Source: Phocaeicola_A sp045545095 (lineage in GTDB: Bacteria > Bacteroidota > Bacteroidia > Bacteroidales > Bacteroidaceae). From it: DNA of 64,000 nucleotides. The position numbers and the translations under genes are program-made. This document shows positions 35,609 to 43,965 of this stretch, piece by piece; within the stretch, counting starts at the first letter, position 1; every line of letters begins with the position of its first letter. The stretch is from contig JAZQAG010000022.1 of the NCBI GenBank assembly GCA_045545095.1, positions 1 through 64,000 of the forward strand. The letters are read 5' to 3'. Below the pieces are notes generated by a model, which had not been told where the DNA came from, made no database searches, and saw nothing but the letters and a program-made list of their open reading frames with translations.

Positions 35609-36777
35609 TATCTATGTTTTATTAATATCCGTTGATAAACCTTTTCTCTTAATCCTTCTCGTATGACAACTCCACTGGCATTCAAATCGTATGTCCCTTT
35701 TTTGGCAAACTTTTGAATATAAGCATCTTTACATTCTTGGGTTGTATAATTTTTTGTTTTAAGGCTATACAAATCCTCATTTTCACACATCCCTACAATC
35801 TCAAATTGTTCGGGACAATATTTATCCAAGAAAGAAATAGGAACTCCCATTACTCCATTATAATCATCGGGAATAGCATCGGTATAGGGAATTTCTATCG
35901 CATCGTAATTATCGTAGTGCTCATACGATTCTTTCCCTCTGATATCTTTATGCTTGCTGAACTTCAGGTTATCTGCCATAGACATTAATGGTATTGGTTG
36001 GTGACGACGACCATGGTCTATGTTTGTAAACCAACAGGAATTCCCAAGTCTTGTGTAATCACCCACATAGCCTAATCTTGCAGCCTTGGCTCTATCGCTA
36101 TCTTTTACAACTGTTCCTTTAGGTACTCCAAAGACCATGTCGGTGACGAATCCAGTCGCTCCTAACCATGTTTTGTTATCCTTTATTAATGGGAATGTTT
36201 CTTTATAGGTGATAGCATTCATGTTACCTATAATTAAGAATTTCTTATCGACTTCCACAATCCAAGCTAAAAATTCTCTAAACAAAGAAAACGGTGGATT
36301 AGTTACAATGATGTCTGCTTCATCACGTAGTGCTGTGACTTCTTTGCTTTTGAAATCACCATCACCTTCTAAGTATTTCCATTCAAGGTCGTTTACATCT
36401 ATGCGTCCGTCACCAGTTTTGTCGTGATCGAGAACAAATATTTTGCCACAAATACGGCTTTTCTCTACAGAAAACAATGGGTTTTCTGTTTCGAAGAGTG
36501 TTGGTTCCCAATCAGTTTTGAACTTTTTGCTCTCTATGGCATAACTTGTACTGATTAACTTCTTCAAGCCCAACCGCTCGAAGTTTTGCGCAAAATAGCG
36601 AGTAAAGTTACTCCACTCGGGATCATCACACGGTAATAGCACCGTTTTGCCCCTGAAAACATCGGGGTCGTACTCCAAATAAGCGTTTACTTCCTTCTCA
36701 ATATCTTGATACTGGGTATAGAATTCATCGTTCTTTGCATTCTTTGCATTCGACAGATTACTATTTGCCATAGTCAT
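35608..36777 (-). CDS. Adenine-specific DNA methyltransferase, EcoRI family
   Basis: A methyltransferase of the M.EcoRI family that would transfer a methyl group from SAM to N6 of adenine. Visible features: NAKNDEFYTQYQDIEKEV near the N-terminus, LLPCDDPEWSNFTRYFAQNF, and the catalytic DIIVTNPPFSLFREFL (NPPF tetrad). About 389 residues from the chosen start MTMANSNLSNAKN at 36777, which has GAAAGAAAG just upstream; the frame is open to 36795. It is the first gene of the pair with the DUF262-HNH protein. No consensus promoter is seen between it and the upstream structured RNA. Confidence 0.86.
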   Translation of the reverse strand: MTMANSNLSNAKNAKNDEFYTQYQDIEKEVNAYLEYDPDVFRGKTVLLPCDDPEWSNFTRYFAQNFERLGLKKLISTSYAIESKKFKTDWEPTLFETENPLFSVEKSRICGKIFVLDHDKTGDGRIDVNDLEWKYLEGDGDFKSKEVTALRDEADIIVTNPPFSLFREFLAWIVEVDKKFLIIGNMNAITYKETFPLIKDNKTWLGATGFVTDMVFGVPKGTVVKDSDRAKAARLGYVGDYTRLGNSCWFTNIDHGRRHQPIPLMSMADNLKFSKHKDIRGKESYEHYDNYDAIEIPYTDAIPDDYNGVMGVPISFLDKYCPEQFEIVGMCENEDLYSLKTKNYTTQECKDAYIQKFAKKGTYDLNASGVVIREGLREKVYQRILIKHR

Positions 36778-36841
36778 TCTTTCTTTCACGGTCAAGGGCT
36801 ACGGCAACCGTATGTTTTTCTATTCCACCCACGTAAAGACA

Positions 36842-36880
36842 CAAAAAAAGCGTGAAGCCCTGCACTGTCGCTCGCTTCAC
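36842..36880 (-). terminator. Intrinsic terminator of the structured RNA
   Basis: On the minus strand CGTGAAGC (36873-36880) pairs with GCTTCACG (36851-36858), followed by CTTTTTTTG. It lies about 65 bases before the methyltransferase start. Confidence 0.85.
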
Positions 36881-37188
36881 GATTAGAGGCTCGTAGGAAA
36901 TTGCCCTGTTTGTCAAAGCGAGCAACGAGAGAAAACCCCACGCTGAGCTATGATAACAACCCTACTACGTCCAAAGTTGCCATTGGCGTACAAGTACACC
37001 AATGGCTATAGACACAGTTAGGGCTGTATATACTACAGCCAAGGGGCATTCACCGTTGCTTTGTTTCTGACAAACATTTTGAAATTTTCCTACGATTTCT
37101 AATCGTCAAAACCAAAGCGTAGTAAACGCCTTTCAATATGTCTGCTACCCTACCCTTTAAACCTTTGTGAAAGGTTTTGGGCGAAGTA
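36842..37188 (-). ncRNA. Structured non-coding RNA of unknown class, about 345 nt
   Basis: On the minus strand a -7 box TATCTTTG (37195-37202) is followed by: a 5' hairpin closed by GCTAC/GTAGC (about 37141-37190); a long closing helix pairing 37083-37105 with 36879-36901; a second helix (TGTTTGTC with GACAAACA, then AAAGCAAC with GTTGCT); inner hairpins GGCTGTA/TACAGCC (37021-37040) and a 13-bp GCCATTGG-type hairpin (36977-37006); and a 3' terminator stem CGTGAAGC/GCTTCACG (36851-36880) followed by seven Ts. No frame of useful length exists. It does not contain tmRNA, RNase P, SRP or 6S landmarks that I can find. Confidence 0.72.
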
Positions 37189-37194
37189 GCGGGA

Positions 37195-37202
37195 CAAAGA
37201 TA
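37195..37202 (-). promoter_or_regulatory. -7 box of the structured RNA
   Basis: Minus-strand TATCTTTG, an exact TAnnTTTG match, 7-8 bases before the first stem of the RNA. No TTTG is present at the -33 position. Confidence 0.65.
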
Positions 37203-37204
37203 AG

Positions 37205-37911
37205 AATTAATTATGAATTATAAATTATGAATTATGAAGAATTGTGTGGAATATGTTGAAGAACACTAATCAGCTACGAGTGACGAGCTACAAGCTACGA
37301 GTGAAGTTGCCGTATGCTGAAAGATGACTACATTTATCCCCCATTTGTGCTGGAATAACTATCATTTTGTCAAACTGTATATTGGGGCTGCGAGAATCGC
37401 GTATTTCTGTCCGAAAAGGATTTAGGTCGCAAATACGCGAGTTTTGAGGTGGTTGAATGGGATAAGTAGCTGATATCGTGGGCGGTGTGGAATATGCAAT
37501 TGGCAAAATGGGGGAATTCTACGCGTGGGAAATGGCTTTGTTGGGTGATTGCTTTCCTCTGAAAATCTTATCCTCCTTTCAAATCTGGAAATGCGCCTTG
37601 CTTTTTCTCAAATGCGCCTTGCATATTCCAAAATGCAAGGCGCATTCATACCAACTGTGAGCCGCATTTGAAAAAATGTAAGGCGCATTTTTGGATATTC
37701 CATGCCGAATTGCTGCAAAGGGGCGCGAAAGGTGGGCAATGGAGGTGCGGATGTGAGCTGTAGAAACCTGTAGTTTGCTTCTTACAGAGACTCATAAAAA
37801 TGTGAAATTCCTGCTTTTTTGCCCAAAAATGGCTCTTGTTTTTGCATAATTATGCAAATTTCGTCTATGTATGCGATTTTTGGAAGTGACAAAATGGTAT
37901 CTAGCTACGAG
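37205..37911. other. Repeat-rich non-coding region
   Basis: No credible gene. Contents in order: GAATTATG-type tandem words (37206-37242); a short decamer array AGCTACGAGT (37272-37304); a CGCGTATTT/AAATACGCG inverted pair (about 37397-37440); four copies of AATGCGCCTTGC or its complement with one variant (37590-37601, 37611-37622, 37635-37646, 37678-37689). The last group forms both direct and inverted repeats. Confidence 0.75.
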
Positions 37912-38270
37912 CTACAAGTTACGAGCTACAAGTTACGAGCTACGAGTGACAAGCTACGAGTTACGAGCTACAAGCTACGAGTGACTAGCTACGAGTTACG
38001 AGCTACGAGCTACAAGTTACGAGCTACGAGTGACAAGCTACGAGTGACAAGCTACGAGTGACAAGTTACGAGCTACAAGCTACGAGTGACAAGCTACGAG
38101 TGACAAGTTACGAGCTACAAGCTACGAGTTACAAGCTACAAGCTACGAGTTATTAGCTACGAGTTACAAGCTACGAGTTACGAGCTACGAGTTATTAGCT
38201 ACGAGTTACTAGCTACGAGTTACGAGCTACGAGTTACAAGCTACAAGTTACGAGTTATTAGTTACGAGTG
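37912..38270. repeat. Decamer tandem array (AGCTACGAGT phrases)
   Basis: About 360 bases made almost entirely of 10-base words: AGCTACGAGT, TACGAGCTAC, TACAAGCTAC, GACAAGCTAC and similar, drifting by one or two substitutions (AGT/AAG, TAC/GAC/TAT). Translation gives SYELRVTSYKLRATS-like low-complexity peptides in one frame, which I treat as an artefact. Confidence 0.93.
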
Positions 38271-38288
38271 GCTATGCGGATATAAGCG

Positions 38289-38323
38289 AAGCGAGGATGT
38301 GCCCGATGGACACACCCTCGCTT
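38289..38323. terminator. Hairpin at the 3' end of the export operon
   Basis: AAGCGAGG (38289-38296) pairs with CCTCGCTT (38316-38323), with TGTG/CACA inside. It lies 29 bases past the last gene of the minus-strand operon. There is no strong T run on that strand. Confidence 0.55.
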
Positions 38324-38351
38324 TGGGTTATGGGTGAATGGGGGTTGGTTA

Positions 38352-39044
38352 TTAGATGAACTTCTCGCGCTTCTGCAGGTTGAGCAGGGCCAGAAGGATG
38401 AAGACCAATGAGCCGATGCCAAGGAAGAGGCGGTTCTTCAGGACGGTGCTTTCCCAGATGACGGGATGGATGTTCTCCGGGAGGCTGTAGGGATTGAGCG
38501 AAATGTCCCACATGGTGTTCTTGAAGAATGAGTCGCGCAGGAAGATGAGGGCTATTCCCAGAATGATGATGATGAGCGCTGTGGCATTTCCGTTGCGGGT
38601 GAGCGTGGAAAGGAGGAAGGCCAGACAACCCATGAACAGTACGGGGAACATGAGGCGCCAGGACATGCCCAACGGACTGATGGGAAAGACCAGGAAATAG
38701 GTGATGGCTGAATATAACATCAGGACACCGAAGACGAGTACAAAGATGAGGAACAGGCGGGAGAGCCATACCTTGTACATGTAACCGGGTATGCCAAAAA
38801 GGATTTCCAGTATGCGGGCATCGGCATCGTTCTGAATACCGAAGGTGGCGGGATAGAATACCAGCAACAGGGCGGGAAAGAAAAGGTGGGAATAGAGCAT
38901 TTCGTCTGTGGGGAGCTCGCCTCGCCATAGGCTGTTCCATACGAAGTAGGCGTACAACAGGAAACTGGTGAGCAGAAACCACATGAAACGTCCACCGAAG
39001 ATAATCTTCAGATTGAATGAGGAGATGGTGAGAAATGGGTTCAT
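38352..39044 (-). CDS. ABC-type export permease subunit
   Basis: A 230-residue integral membrane protein with about six hydrophobic segments (near 20-38, 50-70, 92-118, 125-145, 150-172, 203-222). The pattern resembles ABC-2/ABC-type permeases of two-component exporters, including the cytoplasmic-facing segment NDADARILEILFGIPGYMYKVWLSRLF, which looks like a coupling helix. It has no ATPase domain of its own. It is the last gene of the operon and the ABC ATPase domain fused to the adjacent RND protein, or the ATPase at 53317, would energise it. Confidence 0.8.
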   Translation of the reverse strand: MNPFLTISSFNLKIIFGGRFMWFLLTSFLLYAYFVWNSLWRGELPTDEMLYSHLFFPALLLVFYPATFGIQNDADARILEILFGIPGYMYKVWLSRLFLIFVLVFGVLMLYSAITYFLVFPISPLGMSWRLMFPVLFMGCLAFLLSTLTRNGNATALIIIILGIALIFLRDSFFKNTMWDISLNPYSLPENIHPVIWESTVLKNRLFLGIGSLVFILLALLNLQKREKFI

Positions 39045-39070
39045 GATTGTAATTATGAATTATGAATTGT

Positions 39071-39172
39071 GAGTTCTGAGTTTTGAGTTCTGAGTTCTGT
39101 GTTCTGAGTTTTGAGTTCTGGGTTCTGAGTATGGGATATAACTCAGCACTCAAAACTCAGCACTCAGAACTC
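39071..39172. repeat. GAGTTCTGAG-type palindromic tandem repeat
   Basis: The left half repeats GAGTTCTGAGT and GAGTTTTGAGT words; the right half (39140-39172) is their reverse complement (ACTCAGCACTCAAAACTCAG). It can fold into a long imperfect hairpin within an operon, between the RND-ABC fusion gene and the small permease gene. Confidence 0.85.
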
Positions 39173-39175
39173 TCT

Positions 39176-42100
39176 TTATATTTCTTTAAGCAGACAGAGG
39201 TAGGCGTCCTCGAGGTTGGCTTCGACAAGGGTGGCATCGGCATAGGGCGGGCGCTCTATGGAGATGTAGCGAATGCGTACACGGTCGTCCTCCATCATGT
39301 TGTTGACGATGAGACGGCTGTCGAGTTGCGACAGTTCATCGGGGCTGACGGTGAATGTCCACACTTTGTTTTCGGCCATACGTATCATGTCCATGGGTTC
39401 GCCGAAATATTTCAGACGGCCACGGTTGATGACTACTACCTGGTTGCACGAGCTGGCAATATCTTCGATAATGTGGGTTGAGAAGATGACGATGCGCTCG
39501 CGACTGAGCTCTACCAGGAGGTTACGGAAACGGATACGCTCGCGTGGGTCGAGACCTGCCGTAGGTTCATCGACTACCAGAATGCGGGGCAGATGGAGCA
39601 GGATGAGGGCTATACCTATACGCTGCTTCATACCTCCGGAGAAGGAGCCTATCTTGTTGTCGCGACGCTCGTACATGTGTACGGACTTGAGCACGTACTC
39701 CAGACGTTCGCGGCGGACAGTGTTGTTGGTGATTCCCTTCAGGATGGCCTGATAGTCGAGGAAGTCCCAAGCGCTCATGTTCTCGTACATGCCGAACTCC
39801 TGTGGAAGGAAGCCGATGAGGCCTTGCAACTCTTCGCGGTACTCGAGGGTGTTCATGCCATTGATGCGGATGGTACCGTAGCTCTGGTCAAGGATGCCGG
39901 TGATGATACGCATCATGGTGGACTTACCTGCACCGTTGGGTCCGAGAAGGCCGAACATACCGGTCTTGATCTCAAAGGATACGCCACGCAATGCCTTGAA
40001 GGGGGTGCGACGACGACCGATGATGGGGATGCTCTTTACCATAATGAACCAGGTGCGGCGAAGTTCGGCAAAGCGGCCGGTGAGACGCTCGACATTGATA
40101 TTATTGTCATAGAGGTAGGCCGATGTGAGGCTGATGGCTATGCAGAGTGCCCACAGTACGGACATGACAATGATGCCGGAGTTTCCAATCCCGCGCCAAT
40201 GGAGGAACCAGAGGGTGAGAACGGGGATGGTGAAAAAGACGACGCGGTGAATGACGCGCAATGTCTTCTTCCGGGAGGGAATGCGATAGCCGATATAGCT
40301 GCGCACCATGTTCCAGATATGATATACGCCTGCACAGGTGGCGAAGGTCATGACGAGTATCCAGAAGGTGCTATCGAGATACCATGCGGCCATGTAGGCA
40401 AAGAAGGCGAATACGGCCACTTGCCACAGGATGGGGAGGAAATCGCCCAACTGATGGAACTGGCGGTCGAGCCCCAAGCGGCGACGAATCTTCAGACCGC
40501 TTATCCACTGACGCTGGAAATGGGGGACGCGGTCGTAAATCTTCACCAGATTGCGAACCTCGATGGTGATGGATTCGTCTTCCTTGATGACATGGGCTCC
40601 GGCCAGACGGATGGAGGACATGATGAACCAAGTACATCCGGGTATCAGGCAGATGAGTACCATCAGGTAGAGCAACTGGATGAACATGCCGTCAACCTGA
40701 GTATAAATATAGAACACACCAAGTACGAAGATGGCTGCATGAAGCAGGTGCATGGGACGGCTGAGTGAACGGTACCAGGCCAGGATATTCTCCATCGAGA
40801 GATAGATGGTGGGAATCATTATCAGGGTCAGCAGGGCTGAGAAGGAGAGTCCGCCAATGACGGTCACGGCAAAGGGGGCTCCTATGGCGCCGGCATAATC
40901 GGTATCGCCCATGGCCATGGGGAGCATGGCTATGACGGTGGTGATGGTGGTAATGAGGATAGGACGCAGGCGGGAGAATCCGCTGGTGATGAGTGCACGG
41001 TTGCGGCCATATCCGCGCTGGCGCAGGATGTTGGCATAGTCGATGAGGATGATTCCATTGTTTACCACTACACCCAGCAGGATAAGGAATCCGGTGAGGG
41101 TGTTGGCATTCAGCAGGGTGCCTTCGGTGATGAGCAGACCCAACAATGAACCGATGGCGGCCAAGGGTATGGTGAACAGCAACACAAAGGGGGTGACTAC
41201 TGACTGGAATACCGAAGCCAGAATCATGAATATCAGGATGAGCGAGGCCATGATGAGGAACTTGAACTCGCCCATAGACTCATCTTCCCGATCTACCTGG
41301 ATGGCTATACCGCTGGGCAGGTTGTAACCGGCAATCAGCTGGTCAACCTCATCGCGGTAGCCTTCGAGCACATCCTTGGGGAGGTTCTCGCTCTGGTCGA
41401 TGGTATAGGTGATGGTGATTTCGCGGTCGCGGTTCACACGGTTGATCTGTGAAATGTCACGTGTATATTTGATGGAGGCCAGCGAGGCGAGTTCATGCAA
41501 TCCGCCATTGGCATCTTCTATCATGACACGACGAAGGTCGTCCACGGTCTTGGGCATGTTCTTGAGTTTCTCTTCCTCCTCTTCGGTAAGGTCTTCCTTG
41601 ATGACAATCTCATACTCGTCGGTGTCCAACTTGAGGTTGGTACCGGTGCTGAGTTCACGGCCCAATGAGCTGAGACCGGCGGTAATGTTCTGACGGGAGA
41701 TGTCATAAGAAGCCAATACGACGGGGTCGAACGTCAGATGGATTTCGCGACGACGGCCGGGATTGGTGGCCCATGTTGAGGAGATGAATTCCATCTCGCC
41801 CAAATAGTAACGGATATCATCGGAAATGACGTCCATCATATCGAAATCGGAACCCTTGATGACAATCCGTTCGCTGTTGTCGCCTACGCCCAAGATGTCC
41901 ATGAATCCTGACATGGCAGAGGCGGCACCTCCCTGATTGGTGGCTGAAGCACCGGCAGAGATACGGGTGTAGATGTTGGGCAGACGTACGCGCTGGTTCA
42001 GGTCTGAGATAATCTCTGAGATGTTTCGTCCGCCGTTTTCATAGTAGCCTTCTTTCAGTGTCAGGGTGATGGAGGCTTCGTCCTCGGCAATGCGGCTGAT

Positions 42101-43870
42101 GATATCTTCCCGTTCGGGGAAACTGTCCAACTTGGATTCCAACAGTTCGACAATCTTTTCGGAATATTCCAGTGTGCTGTTGGGGGGCATGGTGACGGTC
42201 ATGGTGACACGGTCATTGTTGACTGTACGTCCTCCCTCGGGATTTTGTGACAGGGCTATCATCAATGTGCCGACAAGCACAACCACACAGCCTACAATGG
42301 TGGCGGCCGGATTGCGCAGACTGGTCTTCAGCAGTACGGTATATATCTGTATGGGGCGTTCGTTGATGGAGAACTTCTCGTGGAAGACACTCTTGCCCAG
42401 CCCTTTCTTCAACATGACATAGGTGGTCATGGGGATAAAAAGAAGAGCTACCGATAACGAGAACAACAAGGTGGAGATGATGGATACACCGATGTGTTCG
42501 CCTATCAGTTTGATATAGACTTCGTCAGAAAAAAGGAATGGCAGGAATACGGTAATGGTGGTGAGTGTGGCGGCAAAGATAGACTTCCATACTTCGCGGG
42601 TTCCTTGGAGTACGGCCTCTTCGGGACTCTTTCCGAGGGAGGATAGGCGGTAGATATTCTCCAATACCACAATACTGTTGTCCAACAACATACCGACGGC
42701 AAGAGCCAGACCTATCAGGGTGAGGCTGTTGATGGATATGTCGAACGTATAGAACAGATTGAATGCTGCCAGAATGGAGATGGGGATGGAAAGGGCAATG
42801 AATATTACCAACCGGATATTGTGCAGGAAGAACCACAGAATAATGATGGCCAGGAGACCACCGCTGAGACCCAACTCGACCACTTGGTTGATGTTGTCCT
42901 CAATCATATCGGCAGAGTTGGACTGGATTACCAGTTCGATATCCTGCGGCTTGAACTCCTCGTTCAGTTGGGCGATGCGCTCTTTGGCCCGGTTGGAGAG
43001 CTCGAGCAGGTTGGTCTGGGCATCGTTGACAAGGGTGACGGAGATGGCCTCTTTGCCGTTTACACGGCTGAGGGTGGTCTCGTCTTTCAGGTCGAAGAAA
43101 ATGGTGGCAATATCTTTCAGATAAACGGGCCCCGGTGCCACTATCACATTCTCAATCTCAGAAATGTGGTCGTAGTTGGCATCCAGATGTACAAAGTAAC
43201 GCAAATCGGGTTCGTTGACATATCCCAAGAAGGTGCGCTCCTGATTATACTGAGAAAGTAATTGGCTGATGCGTGAAGGGGTGATGTTCAATGCTGTCAG
43301 GGCAGACTCGTTCACCCGTATCTCGATGGCTTTCTCGCGTCCGCCATAGACATTGACAGCTGCCACACCGTCAATGTTTTCCAATTGTGGCTTCAACTCT
43401 TTGTCCACCAGGCTGCGCAGGCGATCTACCCCACCCGACCCTCGTACTTGCAGGGACATGAAGTTGTTGTTCACACCTGTCACATTGGCTTTCTCCACCG
43501 ATACGGTGAATCCTTCGGGAAGAGTCGGTATCAGGTTGTTGACCTTTTCCTGCAGTCTGAGGATGGTGTATTTCAAGTCCATCCCTTTGTTGAAATCCAC
43601 ACGCAGGCGTCCGCTACGGTTTCCAGCTTCGGATTCGATGCGTTCTACCCCTTCTATGGTACTCACAACCCCTTCCAAAGGGATAATAACCTGTGATTCC
43701 ATATAAGCAGGGTTCACATCTTGGCGGGAAGATACCTGAATGTATAGCATTGGCAATTCTGCATTGGGCAGCATCTCCACCTTCAGATGTTTATAAGAGA
43801 CATATCCTAACATGGACATGGCTATAAACAGCATGCAGATTGTTATCTTTCTCTTTATGATGAAATCCAT
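39176..43870 (-). CDS. RND efflux pump fused to an ABC transporter ATPase domain
   Basis: A 1564-residue fusion. Residues 1-~1020 are a full RND pump: N-terminal VEMLPNAELPMLYIQ, periplasmic porter loops, GLALAVGMLLDNSIVVLENI in TM4 and the second half with GVVVNNGIILIDYANI. Two membrane segments follow (about 1035-1080). ITIEVRNLVKIYD (about 1102-1114) looks like the first strand of an ABC ATPase, then ~185 residues with four membrane segments intervene before FKALRGVSFEIKTGMFGLLG, Walker A GPNGAGKST (about 1308), signature FSGGMKQR and Walker B ILVVDEPTAGLDP. Proton and ATP energy could both drive it. The ATPase part is paralogous to the operon's first gene. Confidence 0.9.
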   Translation of the reverse strand: MDFIIKRKITICMLFIAMSMLGYVSYKHLKVEMLPNAELPMLYIQVSSRQDVNPAYMESQVIIPLEGVVSTIEGVERIESEAGNRSGRLRVDFNKGMDLKYTILRLQEKVNNLIPTLPEGFTVSVEKANVTGVNNNFMSLQVRGSGGVDRLRSLVDKELKPQLENIDGVAAVNVYGGREKAIEIRVNESALTALNITPSRISQLLSQYNQERTFLGYVNEPDLRYFVHLDANYDHISEIENVIVAPGPVYLKDIATIFFDLKDETTLSRVNGKEAISVTLVNDAQTNLLELSNRAKERIAQLNEEFKPQDIELVIQSNSADMIEDNINQVVELGLSGGLLAIIILWFFLHNIRLVIFIALSIPISILAAFNLFYTFDISINSLTLIGLALAVGMLLDNSIVVLENIYRLSSLGKSPEEAVLQGTREVWKSIFAATLTTITVFLPFLFSDEVYIKLIGEHIGVSIISTLLFSLSVALLFIPMTTYVMLKKGLGKSVFHEKFSINERPIQIYTVLLKTSLRNPAATIVGCVVVLVGTLMIALSQNPEGGRTVNNDRVTMTVTMPPNSTLEYSEKIVELLESKLDSFPEREDIISRIAEDEASITLTLKEGYYENGGRNISEIISDLNQRVRLPNIYTRISAGASATNQGGAASAMSGFMDILGVGDNSERIVIKGSDFDMMDVISDDIRYYLGEMEFISSTWATNPGRRREIHLTFDPVVLASYDISRQNITAGLSSLGRELSTGTNLKLDTDEYEIVIKEDLTEEEEEKLKNMPKTVDDLRRVMIEDANGGLHELASLASIKYTRDISQINRVNRDREITITYTIDQSENLPKDVLEGYRDEVDQLIAGYNLPSGIAIQVDREDESMGEFKFLIMASLILIFMILASVFQSVVTPFVLLFTIPLAAIGSLLGLLITEGTLLNANTLTGFLILLGVVVNNGIILIDYANILRQRGYGRNRALITSGFSRLRPILITTITTVIAMLPMAMGDTDYAGAIGAPFAVTVIGGLSFSALLTLIMIPTIYLSMENILAWYRSLSRPMHLLHAAIFVLGVFYIYTQVDGMFIQLLYLMVLICLIPGCTWFIMSSIRLAGAHVIKEDESITIEVRNLVKIYDRVPHFQRQWISGLKIRRRLGLDRQFHQLGDFLPILWQVAVFAFFAYMAAWYLDSTFWILVMTFATCAGVYHIWNMVRSYIGYRIPSRKKTLRVIHRVVFFTIPVLTLWFLHWRGIGNSGIIVMSVLWALCIAISLTSAYLYDNNINVERLTGRFAELRRTWFIMVKSIPIIGRRRTPFKALRGVSFEIKTGMFGLLGPNGAGKSTMMRIITGILDQSYGTIRINGMNTLEYREELQGLIGFLPQEFGMYENMSAWDFLDYQAILKGITNNTVRRERLEYVLKSVHMYERRDNKIGSFSGGMKQRIGIALILLHLPRILVVDEPTAGLDPRERIRFRNLLVELSRERIVIFSTHIIEDIASSCNQVVVINRGRLKYFGEPMDMIRMAENKVWTFTVSPDELSQLDSRLIVNNMMEDDRVRIRYISIERPPYADATLVEANLEDAYLCLLKEI

Positions 43871-43871
43871 A

Positions 43872-43945
43872 TATTAATGTGCTAATGTGCTAATGTGCTA
43901 AATGCGGCAATGTGCTGATGTGGCAATGTGCTGACATTATTACAC
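43872..43945. repeat. AATGTGCT-type tandem words, site 1
   Basis: Repeats of TGCTAATG and GCAATGTGCTGATG fill the 95-base gap between the two RND genes; the same words occur at 47105-47150. Confidence 0.82.
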
Positions 43946-43965
43946 ATTATCGTATTGTTGATGCA

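Noticed and set aside
36842..37188. Structured RNA as tmRNA, RNase P RNA, SRP RNA or 6S RNA
   Set aside because: No tRNA-like ends or tag frame, no GAGGAAAGUC core, no SRP tetraloop region, and not a single bubble-interrupted hairpin.
36842..37188. Structured RNA as a retron or group II intron
   Set aside because: No reverse transcriptase nearby and no domain V-like hairpin found.
37819..38061. An open frame giving a SYELRVTSYKLRATS-type peptide
   Set aside because: It is the translation of the decamer array; composition is fully explained by the DNA repeat, and there is no start context or family.
38272..39153. A 293-codon minus-strand frame overlapping the small ABC permease gene
   Set aside because: It is rich in His, Pro and Arg, begins inside repeat DNA and shadows the membrane protein in another frame.
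39593..40768. A 391-codon plus-strand frame opposite the RND-ABC fusion
   Set aside because: Antisense shadow of a strongly supported gene; no family features. Similar long shadows opposite gyrA (2899-3675), dapA (12462-13427) and the RND gene (44801-45700) were rejected for the same reason.
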